Of a DNA stretch of 64,000 nucleotides, positions 21,326-30,602 are shown in pieces. Below the pieces are notes generated by a model. The model ran no database searches and was not told the origin of the DNA. It was given only the letters and a program-made list of their open reading frames with translations. The stretch comes from Prochlorococcus sp. AG-363-P08 (GTDB taxonomy: Bacteria; Cyanobacteriota; Cyanobacteriia; PCC-6307; Cyanobiaceae): NCBI GenBank assembly GCA_003278195.1, contig QCGE01000001.1, positions 62,001 through 126,000 on the forward strand. The letters run 5' to 3'. How positions within the stretch are numbered: the first letter of the stretch is position 1; each line of letters opens with the position of its first letter. A program made the translations under genes and the position numbers.

Positions 21326-21918
21326 ATAGGTGAGGACAAAAGAGATCCATCGCTAGCTAAATCAAGATGTTTTCCAAGCTCCAACTCCATAGCAATAAGC
21401 TCATCGCGATGAGCTTTGAGCAAAAGAGAGCTGCCCAAAGCTTCTGGCGGACTAATCAACCTCAATTCAACCCATTCAACTCTTGCCGCCCTGCGCATAT
21501 ATACCAAGCCAGCTAATGGACCTAATGCAGATATGCATAGTGGCCACCAACCCGTAAATGTATATAACTGGATAAAAACAAGTCCGAGACATGCAGCACC
21601 AACCGTCCCAAAAACTGATAACAAAATGGCCAAAGATTGACTTGAAGTCACACTTCCCCGAAACCTGAGTACCTGTCTATCTAAATTACCCCCATCTCTA
21701 ATCCAACCTCTTTCTTCAAGCCATGTAGTGATGCCGTTTAAAACTTCTAACGGAGGCTTAGAAGATTTCACCTCTACAACTGTAGTCCTATCTTTACTGG
21801 CAGCTCGAAGAAAAAAAATTAACCCAATAGCCAGCAATAGGGTCAACAAAAGAGTTGAAGACAAAACTTTTGACATGTCCAATAAGAAAAAACAAACTAA
21901 ATTGCTTTGAATGGCCAT
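21322..21918 (-). CDS. Cofactor assembly of complex C subunit B (CCB-like, DUF2930) membrane protein
   Basis: 198 aa with N-terminal TMs; GWIRDGGNLDRQVLRFRG...ALGPLAGLVYMRRAARVEWVELRL. Confidence 0.6.
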   Translation of the reverse strand: MAIQSNLVCFFLLDMSKVLSSTLLLTLLLAIGLIFFLRAASKDRTTVVEVKSSKPPLEVLNGITTWLEERGWIRDGGNLDRQVLRFRGSVTSSQSLAILLSVFGTVGAACLGLVFIQLYTFTGWWPLCISALGPLAGLVYMRRAARVEWVELRLISPPEALGSSLLLKAHRDELIAMELELGKHLDLASDGSLLSSPI

Positions 21919-22157
21919 CCAAATGACTGACCATTAAGAACTTACAAAAATAGAACGAGGGATCTATAACAATATGGCCCCGAAAAACAAGAGAGTCTCC
22001 TTACGAGAGATTCCCTTAATACTTATTCTCGCACTAAAGGCTAAAAACATATGTAACCTCCCCATATTTTAATTACTTCCAAATTCTTTAATTATTTTAA
22101 ACTCCTTAACTTTATGTCAGCCTAATCTTTCTCTATTAAAAAATCCTTCTTTGAATC

Positions 22158-22802
22158 ATGAAAGAATTTTCTTCTAAACCCAAAAAATTTGCCGTATTTG
22201 ATGAAGATATTGATATTGAATGGGAAGCACTTCTGCAAAGTTCCACTGAATTAGCGGTAGACACAGAGGCGATGGGTCTGATCCATGGAAGAGATAGATT
22301 ATGCCTAGTTCAAGTATGTGATACTAATGACAATGTTGCATGCATAAGAATCAGGAAAGGACAGACATCTTCTCCTCGCCTTAAGAAATTAATGGAGCAT
22401 TCCTCTATTGAAAAGGTATTTCATTTCGCACGCTTTGATGTTGCTGCACTAGCAACGGGCTTAAGCATTAATGTAAACCCTATTTTTTGTACAAAGATTG
22501 CTAGTCGCCTAGCCAGGACTTATAGCCCTAGACATGGATTAAAAGAAGTTGTGATGGAGCTTGTAGGGATAGAGCTTGATAAGCAAGCACAAAGTAGTGA
22601 TTGGGGTAAATCCGAAGAATTAAGCAATGAACAACTGATATATGCTGCAAACGACACCAGATATTTATTAGCAGCAAAACATCGTCTGCAAGAAATGCTT
22701 CTACGTGAAGAGCGATGGGAACTTGCTAAAAGTTGCTTCAAATGTATTCCTGTTATGTCGACTCTTGATCGTATGCGTTTTCATCAAATTTTCGAGCATT
22801 AA
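22158..22802 (+). CDS. rnd: Ribonuclease D-like 3'-5' exonuclease
   Basis: LAVDTEAMGL, VFHFARFDVAAL, QSSDWGKSEELSNEQLIYAANDTRYLL DEDDy exonuclease motifs. Confidence 0.88.
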   Translation: MKEFSSKPKKFAVFDEDIDIEWEALLQSSTELAVDTEAMGLIHGRDRLCLVQVCDTNDNVACIRIRKGQTSSPRLKKLMEHSSIEKVFHFARFDVAALATGLSINVNPIFCTKIASRLARTYSPRHGLKEVVMELVGIELDKQAQSSDWGKSEELSNEQLIYAANDTRYLLAAKHRLQEMLLREERWELAKSCFKCIPVMSTLDRMRFHQIFEH

Positions 22803-22816
22803 TATATCAAAAATAT

Positions 22817-23083
22817 TTAATCTTCAATCATAAAATTCTCATCCTCTGCCAAGGCTTTTAATAAGTCATCTAATTGTTTCCCAGGACCAATCTCATTTTT
22901 GAGACTAGAGCGGGCTTCTTCCAATAACTGTTTAGCTATCTCCTTTCTTCTTTGTAAATCTTTCACCCCCTCCTTTGCAGCAGCCAATTCAACTCGTCTA
23001 CGTGCAGCAGCAAGACTAATGCTGAGGCAACTTGCAATCTCAGCACAAATTTTTAAATATGCATGATCCTGAATAGCAGACAT
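22817..23083 (-). CDS. Conserved small hypothetical protein, helical/charged
   Basis: 88-aa ORF between rnd and the LpxB-like gene; no recognisable domain. Confidence 0.55.
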   Translation of the reverse strand: MSAIQDHAYLKICAEIASCLSISLAAARRRVELAAAKEGVKDLQRRKEIAKQLLEEARSSLKNEIGPGKQLDDLLKALAEDENFMIED

Positions 23084-23144
23084 AAACTCTTCTTCAAATA
23101 TCCATTATCTATCTTGAATGAAGAAGCGCAAATTCTCAGGATTA

Positions 23145-24374
23145 TTAGCTCTTCAAAAGAAAACTCGAAACAAGTTCTGCCAACATCGCACTTCCTCCTG
23201 GCAAGCCCATACGTTGTGCCCCTCGATCTCCTAAACCATCGCGCAGATGACGGTTATTTAAAAGCAATTTAACTCTTGCAGCTAAAGCTGTTGGAGTACT
23301 GAAAGGCTGCACTGCACCTCCCAAAAGACGACTTTGACGTTTAGCAAAACCCTTCTTAAATTGAGGCCCTGATCCTGGCAAAGAAACCGCAGGTATACCA
23401 AGTCCAACAAGTTGTTCAGTTGCTGTTCCTGCTGTTGTAAGGCCAACTTCTGCCCAACTAGCCCATGCCGCGAACTGACCGGGGCCAAGCAATAGCAACT
23501 GGGAGCCTTTTTGCCAAGAAGATTGCGCTTTCAATTCACTTGCTGGTAAAGCAATAGGTTTATATCCATGCTCAAATAACAATTGACCCAACTCAGCACA
23601 TGAGGGATTTGATCCAAGTGCAACCAATACCACTATTGATTCTTCAAAATCCAAGGTTGCGAGAGAATTAAGTAATCTTTCGAAATTCCTCATAGCTTCT
23701 GGGATACGGCTTCCACATAACAAAATCAATCTTCGATATTTCACAAGAGACGGTGGGCAAAATTTGTTTTCTAATTGATCCATCATTGGATTGCCTGGAG
23801 AATGTGCTCTTACTCCATGCCTTCTAAGACCTCGAGCAGTTAATTTGTCTCTTACTGCAACCAACTTGCAACGGGGCGATCTCATTAATAGCCACTCCCA
23901 AGGATCCCATTCCGTCCCTTTAAGCCTGTGATAGTAATCACTAAGAGCAATACCAGGTCCACTCATCCAGGTGTAATCACTTTTCGGAGTGCCAATAAAT
24001 CCATAAATAGATCCACTACTCCATGCCAGTAACAATGGGAATAGGTCGCCAACTGCCAAAAGCAACCTCCCTTGAGATGCCTCATGACGAATTCGTCTCC
24101 ATTGCCTAACACAAAGCAGCATTAATCCAGAGGAGAAGTCAGCGATCAAACCACTAATACTTTGATTGCTAAAACCACCAGAAGGCAATCTTGCTATAGG
24201 ACCTATTTGATTTAACCAACCCTTAGAAACGGCATCTGTAAAGGCTTTTCCCTCTCCTACTAAAGGCATTACTTCTAAAAGAAGGTTGGGGTGAATTTTA
24301 TGAATTGATTCCAAAACCCTAAGTGCTATCAAGTCTTCTCCATGACCATTTGAAATGACTAATAGTGCTTTGAT
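23145..24374 (-). CDS. Lipid-A-disaccharide synthase-related glycosyltransferase-like protein; start uncertain (non-canonical ATC proposed)
   Basis: IKALLVISNGHGEDLIALRVLESI; VGLTTAGTATEQLVGLGIPAVSLPGSGPQFKKGFAKRQSRLLGGA. The ORF extends to 24548 but its N-terminus reads antisense through tRNA-Cys. Confidence 0.75.
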   Translation of the reverse strand: MKALLVISNGHGEDLIALRVLESIHKIHPNLLLEVMPLVGEGKAFTDAVSKGWLNQIGPIARLPSGGFSNQSISGLIADFSSGLMLLCVRQWRRIRHEASQGRLLLAVGDLFPLLLAWSSGSIYGFIGTPKSDYTWMSGPGIALSDYYHRLKGTEWDPWEWLLMRSPRCKLVAVRDKLTARGLRRHGVRAHSPGNPMMDQLENKFCPPSLVKYRRLILLCGSRIPEAMRNFERLLNSLATLDFEESIVVLVALGSNPSCAELGQLLFEHGYKPIALPASELKAQSSWQKGSQLLLLGPGQFAAWASWAEVGLTTAGTATEQLVGLGIPAVSLPGSGPQFKKGFAKRQSRLLGGAVQPFSTPTALAARVKLLLNNRHLRDGLGDRGAQRMGLPGGSAMLAELVSSFLLKS

Positions 24375-24419
24375 TCCCTGGCTGATACCACCTGCGGAAT
24401 ATAGTGATACTTGATCAAT

Positions 24420-24490
24420 GGCGGCATGGCCAAGCGGTAAGGCAGAGGATTGCAAATCCTTTATCCCCAGTTCGAATCTGGGTGCCGCCT
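24420..24490 (+). tRNA. tRNA-Cys (anticodon GCA)
   Basis: ggcggca...GGATTGCAAATCC...CCCAGTTCGAATCTGGG...tgccgcct; perfect 7-bp acceptor. Confidence 0.95.
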
Positions 24491-24816
24491 TCTTACCTCT
24501 CCTGAAGATCAGTAGGAGGAATTCAATTATTAGCTCTCTCTTACGCATCTAAAGCTGTAGGACAATCAGTCCTTTTATCCTCAAATTCATTATCGCAAGA
24601 ATGCTACGCCAAGCCAATCATCGAGGATCCCAGAGTAATTAAGAATAAAATGAATAAATTCATTGGCTGCAACTTGGCCATTTGCCTAAACAAGCAGTAA
24701 TACATTTAGCCTGTAAAGCCTGTAAGAAATGCGTTGCATTTATTTAATTTAATGAGTAGCCTTTTTATCTTTAACACAAGATCTGTACTTTCTGAAATCA
24801 TTTGCTCCGTATTTCC

Positions 24817-25908
24817 ATGAAAAGACAGCCAAAAATAGCATTAGTCTTATCAATTAACTTCTTGGCATTCTTATGCTTTATATCAATAATTGAGTTATTC
24901 CTAGGTAAATGGATCAAGAACTTTGCAAGTAAATCAGACTACAAACCAATACCTGCAATGATTAAGAATAGAGTTTTAAAGTATGATGCACGAGAGATAT
25001 ATTCATCAAAAAACTCAGTACCTATAATATACAAAAGAGACAAATTAGGTTACAGGAGTAGATCTCTGCCTGATACAAAAGAAGTTATCTTAGCGATTGG
25101 AGGCTCTACAACTGATGAAAGATTTATTACTGAGGGCGAAACCTGGGTAGATAATTTAGACACGTTGATTCCTGAATTCGATTTTATAAACGGTGGAATC
25201 GATGGGCAAAGTTCTTATGGACACCGCATTGCAATCAAAGAATGGCACTCCTTGGCTTTAGAAAAAGAAAATACAAATTCAATAATATTCTATATAGGAA
25301 TTAATGATCGAAAGCTATTAAGAAATCAATTAACTAAGTACGACATTGCACAGGGCTATGAATATATAAAAATCATTTTGAAAGATAATTCATTTTTTTA
25401 TAGCAATGCTTTAAAGGTTTTCAATGGATTAGGAAGCAAGAAAGGGGCAATACTGAGAAGACATATGGCAAGGGAAATTGAATTCCTGAAAAAAGGGAAA
25501 ATCTATGATTCTCACGAAAGATTAAATAGATCATCTTTTATATCCTACAAAAAGACTTTTTCAAATCTACTTTCAGAGACAATAAATAACTTCCCTAATA
25601 GTCGTATATTTGTAGTTCAGCAACAAATACCAGGATGCAAGTTCCTAAATAATCATAGAGTATATGACAGACACCCACTTATTTATGAAAAGCATCCTGA
25701 CATGAAATCTATATGCCTTGATTTGCTGTATGTATATAATATCCAAGAAGAAATCATTAATTCGTTTGATTTCAAGGAAAGCATCACTCTCATTCCTATG
25801 TATCTACAACCTGTCCTAGACGATGATGATGTTTATGATTATATTCATACCAATAGAGATGGTTCTCTTAAAATTGCAAAATTTATTCAATCATTTCTTA
25901 GACGGTAA
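24817..25908 (+). CDS. Membrane-anchored SGNH/GDSL-like hydrolase family protein
   Basis: N-terminal TM anchor; AIGGSTTDE (block I-like), NGGIDGQSSYG, YIGIND, and C-terminal DYIHTNRDGSLKIAKFI (DxxH-like). Confidence 0.65.
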   Translation: MKRQPKIALVLSINFLAFLCFISIIELFLGKWIKNFASKSDYKPIPAMIKNRVLKYDAREIYSSKNSVPIIYKRDKLGYRSRSLPDTKEVILAIGGSTTDERFITEGETWVDNLDTLIPEFDFINGGIDGQSSYGHRIAIKEWHSLALEKENTNSIIFYIGINDRKLLRNQLTKYDIAQGYEYIKIILKDNSFFYSNALKVFNGLGSKKGAILRRHMAREIEFLKKGKIYDSHERLNRSSFISYKKTFSNLLSETINNFPNSRIFVVQQQIPGCKFLNNHRVYDRHPLIYEKHPDMKSICLDLLYVYNIQEEIINSFDFKESITLIPMYLQPVLDDDDVYDYIHTNRDGSLKIAKFIQSFLRR

Positions 25909-26065
25909 TTAATACTCCAAGATACTATTTCTCAATGATCATAGGTTTCACGCAATCAATCAGGAGATTTGCATTATAGATAAAAATACTTAGCAAGAAG
26001 AATGATTCTTTGAGGTCAAAAGCATATATCTAAGACTAAAAAAAGATTCAAAGTCATTGCACAAA

Positions 26066-26302
26066 TCATTTGCCTCCATTGCAGAAATTTACTGCAGCAG
26101 AAATACTATTATCATTTCTTAATTCTTCAATGCAATCATTAAAAATCATTGCTTCTTGATTCATTGAGGATAAGCCTAATGCAATTGCTGCCAGAGAAAT
26201 TGATGCGACAACCCTTGTGCCGAGTGTAGTGAATCCAAATAGAAGCATTAGAGCCTTTTTTCTTGAACAGCTCTTCTTATTTTTTTTTTGAACTTTACTC
26301 AT
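26066..26302 (-). CDS. Small membrane-anchored hypothetical protein
   Basis: 78 aa; Lys-rich N-terminus, one TM segment, short C-terminal domain with two Cys (DCIEELRNDNSISAAVNFCNGGK). Confidence 0.55.
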   Translation of the reverse strand: MSKVQKKNKKSCSRKKALMLLFGFTTLGTRVVASISLAAIALGLSSMNQEAMIFNDCIEELRNDNSISAAVNFCNGGK

Positions 26303-26403
26303 GCCTTGTCTTATATGAAAACCTACTCTATGTCTTACTTGGCTGATTTGACTAGCAAAAAAAGCCCAGAAAACCGTATATCATAAATAAAAACAGAAAA
26401 GAA

Positions 26404-26937
26404 ATGAAGCCTATCAAACAGATTAAAAAAACAAGAGAAGCTTCACCACTTTTTAAATACTGGGGATCCGAGCAAAACAAGGACGATGAAATGGAAAGAC
26501 TTTCAATGAGTAATCCTTCCGGTCCATACAAAGAAGGTGTTGCCTTATTTAATGAAGAGCCTTATAAGTGGGAAATCTTATATCAAAGTATTTTAAAAGA
26601 AATCATAATGGGAGACAAAAGCTGCATAAATAGTCTTTCAAAACTACTACTATCAGTCAACATATCTGAAAGAGAAAAAGTTATCAAAAACTTCTCGAAA
26701 TTAAATTTACTTGAAAAAGAGATAATTGCGGAAATAAGTGAAATTATCTTTTCTAAAGAAAATGATATTTTAAATGGAAGCCATTACCCTGGCAAAAAAA
26801 ACAATGTAAAAAGATTTATCAGAATATTAATTGCAATTTTTACAAATCCGTATGGAGTAGAATTAAAAGCAAAAAAAACCAAATTATATGAACATACTGG
26901 CTATATAATAAATGCTATCAAGCAGCCTTACACATAA
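26404..26937 (+). CDS. Hypothetical protein, no recognisable domain
   Basis: 177-aa ATG-initiated ORF in accessory-looking region. Confidence 0.5.
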   Translation: MKPIKQIKKTREASPLFKYWGSEQNKDDEMERLSMSNPSGPYKEGVALFNEEPYKWEILYQSILKEIIMGDKSCINSLSKLLLSVNISEREKVIKNFSKLNLLEKEIIAEISEIIFSKENDILNGSHYPGKKNNVKRFIRILIAIFTNPYGVELKAKKTKLYEHTGYIINAIKQPYT

Positions 26938-26949
26938 CCACTTAACTCT

Positions 26950-27630
26950 TTATTGTTGTTCAACTATTATTCGCCTTATTGTTGAAAGAGCTAGTCCTGT
27001 TTGCTCTCTGATAGCCCGATAAGAGAATCCATCTTGCCTTAACCTGATGACTAGCCTCTCCTTAATAGGACTAGTTCTTGGCCTCCCCCCAGTATTCCTA
27101 ACTAGAAAATATTCTTCATCTATATTTCTATTTGGCTCGGCATAAATAGGCTTTTCCTGAAGTGATAAGAGCCCGTAAAGCAATGAAATAATTGGCAATG
27201 ATACATTTCCTATTTTACTAGTGTCAATAAGGCCATCAATACTTCTAATCTCTATCCCCTGACTATGTATGCAATGCAGAGAATTTACAACCCTAGAATA
27301 ATTACTACCTAAAGAACTTAAAGTCAAAAGAATTAATTGATCCCCATACCGCAGATTCTTTAATGCCAAATCTAATTGTGGCCTTTCGTGTATAGATCTA
27401 ACACTGGTTGAAATGTCCTGAAAAATCTTATGACAACCCTCCCTTCTAAGTAGAGAAACTTCTTTATCCACATCTCGACTAAATGGACCTAAGTAAGAAT
27501 ATCCAACTTTCCTCCTAAAAGAATCCGCCATGAATGGCTTTCTATGAGCAAGAAACCGTGAAGAAGTTTTCCTAAACCCAGGCATAAAAGTTCCAATAAC
27601 ACTGTTCCAATAACTATTATAGCGAAACAA
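26950..27630 (-). CDS. Serine recombinase (Hin/Gin invertase-like) homologue with substituted catalytic residues; HTH C-terminus. Start may be 27531
   Basis: VGYSYLGPF...CHKIFQDISTSVRSIHERPQLDLALKNLRYGDQLILLTLSSLGSN...GIEIRSIDGLIDTS; C-terminal GGRPRTSPIKERLVIRLRQDGFSYRAIREQTGLALSTIRRII. Confidence 0.75.
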   Translation of the reverse strand: MFRYNSYWNSVIGTFMPGFRKTSSRFLAHRKPFMADSFRRKVGYSYLGPFSRDVDKEVSLLRREGCHKIFQDISTSVRSIHERPQLDLALKNLRYGDQLILLTLSSLGSNYSRVVNSLHCIHSQGIEIRSIDGLIDTSKIGNVSLPIISLLYGLLSLQEKPIYAEPNRNIDEEYFLVRNTGGRPRTSPIKERLVIRLRQDGFSYRAIREQTGLALSTIRRIIVEQQ

Positions 27631-27874
27631 ATCCAGAACAGTTATCAGAACAGCTGTAATTATGGGCTGATCTCTAAATTTTCATTATTTTTGAAGCTTT
27701 TACAAAGCCCTCACCATTCCAGTAATAATAAGATATATGTTATGCAAACCGTTTTTAAAGTACTAAGTCCAAACATAGGCTCTTTAGATTAAGCTTTCTT
27801 TGTTTATTGAGTTGACAACCTAGGATTGGATTCAAGAGCTTGAAACGCTCCCTTTCTAAAATTTAATTATCCAA

Positions 27875-28147
27875 GTGGGTGCTAGCAGGGGAATAAGAAA
27901 AAAAATCCTTTTAAATGCTATTTCTGTTGTCATGCTGATTCCAGGAATATGTCTAGCAGATACGCAAATATGCGAAATTAAATATGGTGAAAAGAATCTT
28001 GATCAAAATAAAGCTATAAATTCATTTACCCGTCTATTAAATAATCAGAATATAGAGAAGTGTCATCAAATAGGGATTGAATTTAATGAGTTTGGAGAAG
28101 AGCTATCAGACAAACCAATTTATGCTTGTTGCTCTCCCGGCGAATAA
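27875..28147 (+). CDS. Small putative secreted hypothetical protein (GTG start)
   Basis: 90 aa with signal-peptide-like ILLNAISVVMLIPGICLADT and several Cys. Confidence 0.45.
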   Translation: MGASRGIRKKILLNAISVVMLIPGICLADTQICEIKYGEKNLDQNKAINSFTRLLNNQNIEKCHQIGIEFNEFGEELSDKPIYACCSPGE

Positions 28148-28209
28148 GAAATATCTTCAACTAAAGTTTGAATAAAATAAGAAATTAAGCAAAAAGTAAT
28201 TTTTTATCT

Positions 28210-28389
28210 TTAATATTCACTATCTGCGACACACCTTCCTATGCATCTTTTTGCATTATTAGAAGTTCTTAAGCAATGATTGCAAAGAATTTTTTCCTCC
28301 TCTACAAAAATTTCTAAATCAACTTGAGCTTTAGATTTTACTTCTTCAGATGCATCAGAATAATTAGGAATAAAAGTTTTACTAGACAT
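28210..28389 (-). CDS. Cys-rich small conserved-looking protein, 59 aa (not in supplied ORF track)
   Basis: Translation of minus strand: MSSKTFIPNYSDASEEVKSKAQVDLEIFVEEEKILCNHCLRTSNNAKRCIGRCVADSEY*; CxxC ... CxxxC arrangement. Confidence 0.65.
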   Translation of the reverse strand: MSSKTFIPNYSDASEEVKSKAQVDLEIFVEEEKILCNHCLRTSNNAKRCIGRCVADSEY

Positions 28390-28462
28390 TCTCTATACTC
28401 ATGATAGTCTGCTAGGACTGAAAAGTATTCTTATTATTAATTTTACACTAAAGCGCTATTAG

Positions 28463-29137
28463 CTATTCAGAGTCAGGGAGATTTGGATCTGGACTAACCA
28501 CTACTGGCAAACTTGAAGTATTGTTTTTTGGATTAGAAGGGGATGACCGCATAGGTAAAACAACTTTTACAGGGGGAGGTTCTGGCGGAGTCCTTGGAGG
28601 AGTCGCTTTCTTCTCCTTCTCCTCTTCCTCCTCATTAGAACAAGCGGCTAATGCCTCTCTCAATAGAGAATCAAAAGTTGCTCCGGGAAGTCTATGTCTA
28701 GCAACTTCTAAAAATGTTCTTGGAAGGGATTCAGCTGCTGCTGTTCGCAATGCTGGGTTATTACGTCGATGCTCCTGCTCATCTTGAATGGCTCGAATAA
28801 AGCGACGAGTTACATCCCTCTTAGTTGACGCCTTGATAAAGGTGTCATTATCACCCACCCCACTTCCTACTTCACGCTCAAGATCACTTAATCGTCTATC
28901 AAGACTTTCAAGAACCTCTTCAGCTTCCTTTCCAATATGGGCCAATTGGCCATCTGAAAGATTAGGCATATCTGCCACATAAACCTTTCCATGATCCCTA
29001 AGGGTCAAAAAAGTAGGTCTTGCGGCTTGACGGCTAGCGCCATTTACTTCATAACCTCCTTGAAGTGGCCTGCGAGGAGGAACTGGACCAGCAGAACTAC
29101 GTCTCCGCGTTAGGCGTTGAGAACTATCAAAAGGCAT
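28463..29137 (-). CDS. Hypothetical protein with charged middle and Pro-rich C-terminus
   Basis: 224 aa; EEEEEKEKKATPPRTPPEPPP low-complexity tail. Confidence 0.55.
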   Translation of the reverse strand: MPFDSSQRLTRRRSSAGPVPPRRPLQGGYEVNGASRQAARPTFLTLRDHGKVYVADMPNLSDGQLAHIGKEAEEVLESLDRRLSDLEREVGSGVGDNDTFIKASTKRDVTRRFIRAIQDEQEHRRNNPALRTAAAESLPRTFLEVARHRLPGATFDSLLREALAACSNEEEEEKEKKATPPRTPPEPPPVKVVLPMRSSPSNPKNNTSSLPVVVSPDPNLPDSE

Positions 29138-29273
29138 CGAGATAAAAAAAATGTAACGACGCTGATACCGAACTAATGATTCGGAATGCTTTTAACTACT
29201 TTACTGGCAGCCCTCAAGTAATTGGTAATACCTAACAGCTCGTTAGAAATCCGAAGCAATCAGACCATTCTTT

Positions 29274-30314
29274 TCATGAGCTAGGCAAACCCTTTACTAA
29301 TTGCTGATCCTTGTCTGTATGAGCTTCTACGACTCCTATTGTCCAAGCATCAAAGCCTGTATTGGAAGAAACCTCCAAAAATCGCTTCTCCTCAAATTCT
29401 GAAACAACAGCGCAAAAGCCAATTCCAAGATTAAAGGTATTCCAAAGGTCAACTTCAGGGATTTCTCCGGCTTCTTGAAGCCATGTGAATATTTCTGGTC
29501 TAGACCAAGCTTTGACATCAACAAAGGCTCTAAGACCAGTAGGTAAACACCTTGGAAGATTCTCTGGCAAGCCACCACCAGTGATATGAGCCATAGCTTT
29601 GACCTCTACTTTTGCTCCTAAAAGGGACTTAACCAATTCTCCATATAACTTTGTAGGCTCTAAAAGTGTATTGATCACTGAAACTTGGTCTTTGCCATAT
29701 TGAGTGGTTTGATCAACTTTCTTTAGGTCTAAAACCTTTCTAACAAGGCTAAAGCCATTGCTATGAACACCACTACTACCTATACCAATAATCCTGTCAC
29801 CCTCGCAAACATTACTACCATCAATTAAAGCTGCCTCTTCGGCAACCCCAACACAAAAACCAGCCAAGTCATATTGACCAGGCATATAAAAGCCTGGCAT
29901 TTCAGCTGTCTCCCCGCCTAACAAAGAACAACCACTCAAGCGACACCCCTTGGCAATTCCCTCAATTACTTGACCCATAGCAGCGGGACTAAGTATTCCG
30001 GTAGCTATGTAATCCAAAAAGAAAAGAGGTTCCGCTCCAGAAGTGATTACATCGTTAATACACATAGCCACAAGATCAATACCTACCCCAAAATGAGCTT
30101 GATACTTCTGAGCCAACTCAAGCTTGGTCCCCACTCCATCAGTACCTGCAACTAAAACTGGACTCTTCAGTCCTTCAGGAAGACGAGTAAAACCTCCAAA
30201 GCCCCCCAAGCCACCTATCACCTCCTTCCGATAGGTGGCTTGCACGTTAGATTTGATTTGATTCACGAAAGACCTTCCGGCCTCAACGTTTACTCCTGAA
30301 GTCTTGTAATCCAT
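29274..30314 (-). CDS. purM: Phosphoribosylformylglycinamidine cyclo-ligase
   Basis: [54 protein letters not shown]. Confidence 0.96.
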   Translation of the reverse strand: MDYKTSGVNVEAGRSFVNQIKSNVQATYRKEVIGGLGGFGGFTRLPEGLKSPVLVAGTDGVGTKLELAQKYQAHFGVGIDLVAMCINDVITSGAEPLFFLDYIATGILSPAAMGQVIEGIAKGCRLSGCSLLGGETAEMPGFYMPGQYDLAGFCVGVAEEAALIDGSNVCEGDRIIGIGSSGVHSNGFSLVRKVLDLKKVDQTTQYGKDQVSVINTLLEPTKLYGELVKSLLGAKVEVKAMAHITGGGLPENLPRCLPTGLRAFVDVKAWSRPEIFTWLQEAGEIPEVDLWNTFNLGIGFCAVVSEFEEKRFLEVSSNTGFDAWTIGVVEAHTDKDQQLVKGLPSS

Positions 30315-30449
30315 AGCAAGCTAATCCCTCTTTAATAGTCACCCCCCTTGGTCAATTGGCCAATAGCAATTAGACAGTTTGAACAATTATCAAAACAATT
30401 ATTACCACTTGACTAAAAAATTGATCCACGGATTCAACCTTACGCTTTT

Positions 30450-30602
30450 ATGAGAGAACTTTTAACAACAAATAACGTTTTACAAACAAAAGCCTCTGGG
30501 CTATCAATGCTGTCATCTATAGGTAAAGTGAAGACTATGGTTTATGGAATTCCAATTTTTTTAATTCAAATTCCATACAAAAATAAGGAGTTGCAACACT
30601 GA
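30450..30602 (+). CDS. Putative 50-aa ORF overlapping the panC-cmk start
   Basis: ATG...TGA: MRELLTTNNVLQTKASGLSMLSSIGKVKTMVYGIPIFLIQIPYKNKELQH; stop overlaps the proposed panC CTG as CTGA. Confidence 0.35.
   Translation: MRELLTTNNVLQTKASGLSMLSSIGKVKTMVYGIPIFLIQIPYKNKELQH

Noticed and set aside
24600-28400. Tycheposon or other tRNA-integrated island at tRNA-Cys
   Set aside because: No tyrosine integrase is visible and I saw no second copy of the tRNA 3' end (cagttcgaatctgggtgccgcct) as an attachment repeat; the only recombinase-like gene lacks catalytic residues. A direct-repeat search would be needed to exclude it fully
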